From: M3007 sp044347755
GTDB taxonomy: Bacteria > Bacteroidota > Bacteroidia > Chitinophagales > Saprospiraceae
Direction: 5' to 3'
Length of the DNA stretch: 64,000 nt
NCBI GenBank assembly: GCA_044347755.1
Contig: JBIKUE010000005.1
Location: 1-64,000 of the forward strand
In this document: one piece after another, positions 62,646 through 64,000 of the stretch
Layout of the letters: every line of letters starts with the position of its first letter
Numbering within the stretch: position 1 is the stretch's first letter
Translations under genes and position numbers: made by a program
The notes under the pieces: generated by a model
Databases searched by the model: none
What the model saw: only the letters and a program-made list of their open reading frames with translations
What the model was told of the DNA's origin: nothing

Positions 62646-64000
62646 TTAAAACTGATACGTCGCACTCAGGCTCGGCAGAATCGGCAATTGATTCACCCGG
62701 GTGTAGCGTACGCGGTCAAAGTAGAAAATATTGGGACGATTATAGGTATTTGTGGCTGAAACGTTGAGTTCAAGCAGGCTGTTTTTGCTGAACTTGAAGA
62801 TTCGTTTCATGGAAATATCCAGACGATGGTAGTAAGGCAGGCGTCCGCCATTGCGCTCTGCTGCGTAGATAATACCCAGTTGCTCTGCGGTAGAGTTGCC
62901 TCCGGGAATATCGGTATTTACCCCGTTGTTGAAATTTACATTGTTGTAAAAACCCTGGGTTTGTGTGAATGGGAATCCGGAACCGAAATTCCAGCGTACG
63001 CCTGCTTCCCATTCCTTTTTCTTGCCTAACTGATAAGTACCTACCAGATTCAGGTTGTGGCGACGGTCAAATACTGGAGGGTACTCCTGAATGCCATCGT
63101 TTCTGGTAACAAATCCATAGGAATAAGCACCCCAGAGATATGCCCGTTTCGCCTCGATTTTAACGGTAATGTCCAGACCGTATGCATCTCCGGTTTCTGT
63201 AATAAAATTAGGGTCCGTTCCGGCCAGTTTATAGCGGTTCAGCGCGATCAATTGGGTGAATCGCTTGTAGTATCCTTCAACATTGAGGTCAAAGTTGTCG
63301 GTTACATCAATTTCAAATCCACTCACGCCATGGATGGATTTCTGCAAGCGGTGGTCTGTACGATTGGCGTCAACTCCAGGTTGGGTTCCGGGTTTGTACA
63401 AAGCTTCCTCCGGGCCCGACAAAAAGCCTACGAACAAATTCACAATGTCGCGTTCATTAACGGTGGACAGCAGATTCTGGGAGTAATAGCCTCCTGCAGC
63501 TTTAAATCGCAGGCGATCAGAGATATTATATTTGAGACCCAGGCGAGGTTCTGCATTAAAATCGTTCAACGACTGATAATACTGCAAACGGAAACCCGGC
63601 TCAATCACCAATGGTCCTATCTTTTTGCGATATTTGGCATAAGTACTGATCTCTGTGGTGTTTTCCGTCTGACCAATCGGGAAACCTTTGAAGTTGGTAA
63701 ATTCAAACTCTGTTTTGAAACCAACCAGTTCAAGGCCGTATTTGAATTCACTATCCCTGCCAAAGCTGGTAAAGTTCAACCCGGCGTTAAATCCGGAAAT
63801 GCCGCTGGTACGTGGGAGGCGATCTGCCTCTTCAATATAGGTATCATACCCTGATGCGGTGATTACACCACTGATAATGGTATTGGAGTTGGCCGGAATA
63901 ACGGTGAAATCCATGCCTCCTCCTGCACTGCTCCAGCCGTAGTCTGTAATGCCATAATTCACAGCATCCTTATAATTAAATCCAAAAACATTGAGTTTGC
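62646..64000 (-). CDS. TonB-dependent receptor, C-terminal part
   Basis: The frame is open to the window edge (reading K-L-N-V-F-G-F-N-Y-K-D-A before the GTG at 63962), so the start lies outside. The visible 450 residues are successive long barrel strands with polar loops (GFDVTDNFDLNVEGYYKRFTQLI-like, GSGFPFTQTQGFYNNVNFNNG) ending in SATYQF with the terminal Phe of outer-membrane proteins. The plug domain is not visible. Related receptors import iron complexes, vitamins or glycans; the cargo is not evident. selD follows 7 bases downstream, which may be only chance proximity. Confidence 0.85.
   Translation of the reverse strand, partial: KLNVFGFNYKDAVNYGITDYGWSSAGGGMDFTVIPANSNTIISGVITASGYDTYIEEADRLPRTSGISGFNAGLNFTSFGRDSEFKYGLELVGFKTEFEFTNFKGFPIGQTENTTEISTYAKYRKKIGPLVIEPGFRLQYYQSLNDFNAEPRLGLKYNISDRLRFKAAGGYYSQNLLSTVNERDIVNLFVGFLSGPEEALYKPGTQPGVDANRTDHRLQKSIHGVSGFEIDVTDNFDLNVEGYYKRFTQLIALNRYKLAGTDPNFITETGDAYGLDITVKIEAKRAYLWGAYSYGFVTRNDGIQEYPPVFDRRHNLNLVGTYQLGKKKEWEAGVRWNFGSGFPFTQTQGFYNNVNFNNGVNTDIPGGNSTAEQLGIIYAAERNGGRLPYYHRLDISMKRIFKFSKNSLLELNVSATNTYNRPNIFYFDRVRYTRVNQLPILPSLSATYQF

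Noticed and set aside
1..64000. tRNA or rRNA genes
   Set aside because: No cloverleaf-like or rRNA-like stretch was recognised in the gaps, all of which are shorter than 300 bases.

Overview
The window reads as a chromosomal segment of a Bacteroidota bacterium, most likely of the Saprospiria (Saprospiraceae, Lewinellaceae or Haliscomenobacteraceae type); the lineage is an inference. The grounds are seven proteins with a C-terminal type IX secretion (T9SS) sorting domain, a giant protein made of SprB-type repeats, a TonB-dependent receptor, several outer-membrane barrels ending in an aromatic residue, a LytTR/LytS-type regulatory pair, and gene starts without Shine-Dalgarno sequences. No rRNA, tRNA, CRISPR array, prophage or intact transposase was seen. 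No gap between genes exceeds 300 bases.

Layout. 1-8382 (+): secreted and surface proteins (T9SS fragment, small barrel, beta-helix T9SS protein, propeller/PKD T9SS protein, unknown secreted protein, DUF5723-like barrel). 8500-11306 (-): an OprO/P-type porin and a PiT phosphate transporter, a likely phosphate-uptake pair. 11543-14285 (-): LytTR response regulator followed by a soluble TPR-LytS-type histidine kinase. 14477-16351 (-): kbl and a histidine phosphatase. 16374-18716 (+): a subtilase-like T9SS protein with an unusual active site. 18906-21754 (-): a lipoprotein metallopeptidase, lysA and tdk. 21872-30728 (+): a proline-rich protein, an FAD oxidoreductase, a flippase-like membrane protein and a first alpha-2-macroglobulin (A2M). 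30878-32959 (-): waaA and a barrel. 32978-34438 (+): a GlcD-type FAD oxidase. 34560-41542 (-): three paralogous modular T9SS proteins (HYR-like, dockerin-like and cohesin-like parts), one broken by an in-frame TAG. 41825-44508 (-): xylA and a DUF3667 membrane protein. 44764-53339 (+): a carboxypeptidase-regulatory-like protein, a second A2M lipoprotein and two methyltransferases, the second also broken by an in-frame TAG. 53407-55740 (-): a DUF697/SHOCT protein and xylB. 55948-61344 (+): an 1,800-residue propeller/SprB-repeat/OmpA protein. 61598-64000 (-): selD and the end of a TonB-dependent receptor.

The gene content is dominated by the cell surface: adhesin-like, modular and protease-trapping proteins among ordinary housekeeping genes. 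Many intergenic gaps hold long, often perfect inverted repeats that recur within the window: a palindrome with a CTCGTAGGTTT core, a family starting TTTACCGCAGAG (two members inside MITE-like elements), and a family with the core GGCTAAACC. They usually sit at gene ends, where they may act as terminators. The most unusual points are the three-gene dockerin/cohesin-like T9SS cluster with its duplicated 35-bp terminator stem, the SprB-OmpA giant with a recently expanded 453-bp repeat, two thioester A2M proteins without pbpC, and two single-TAG gene interruptions in a genome segment that otherwise uses TAG as a normal stop.
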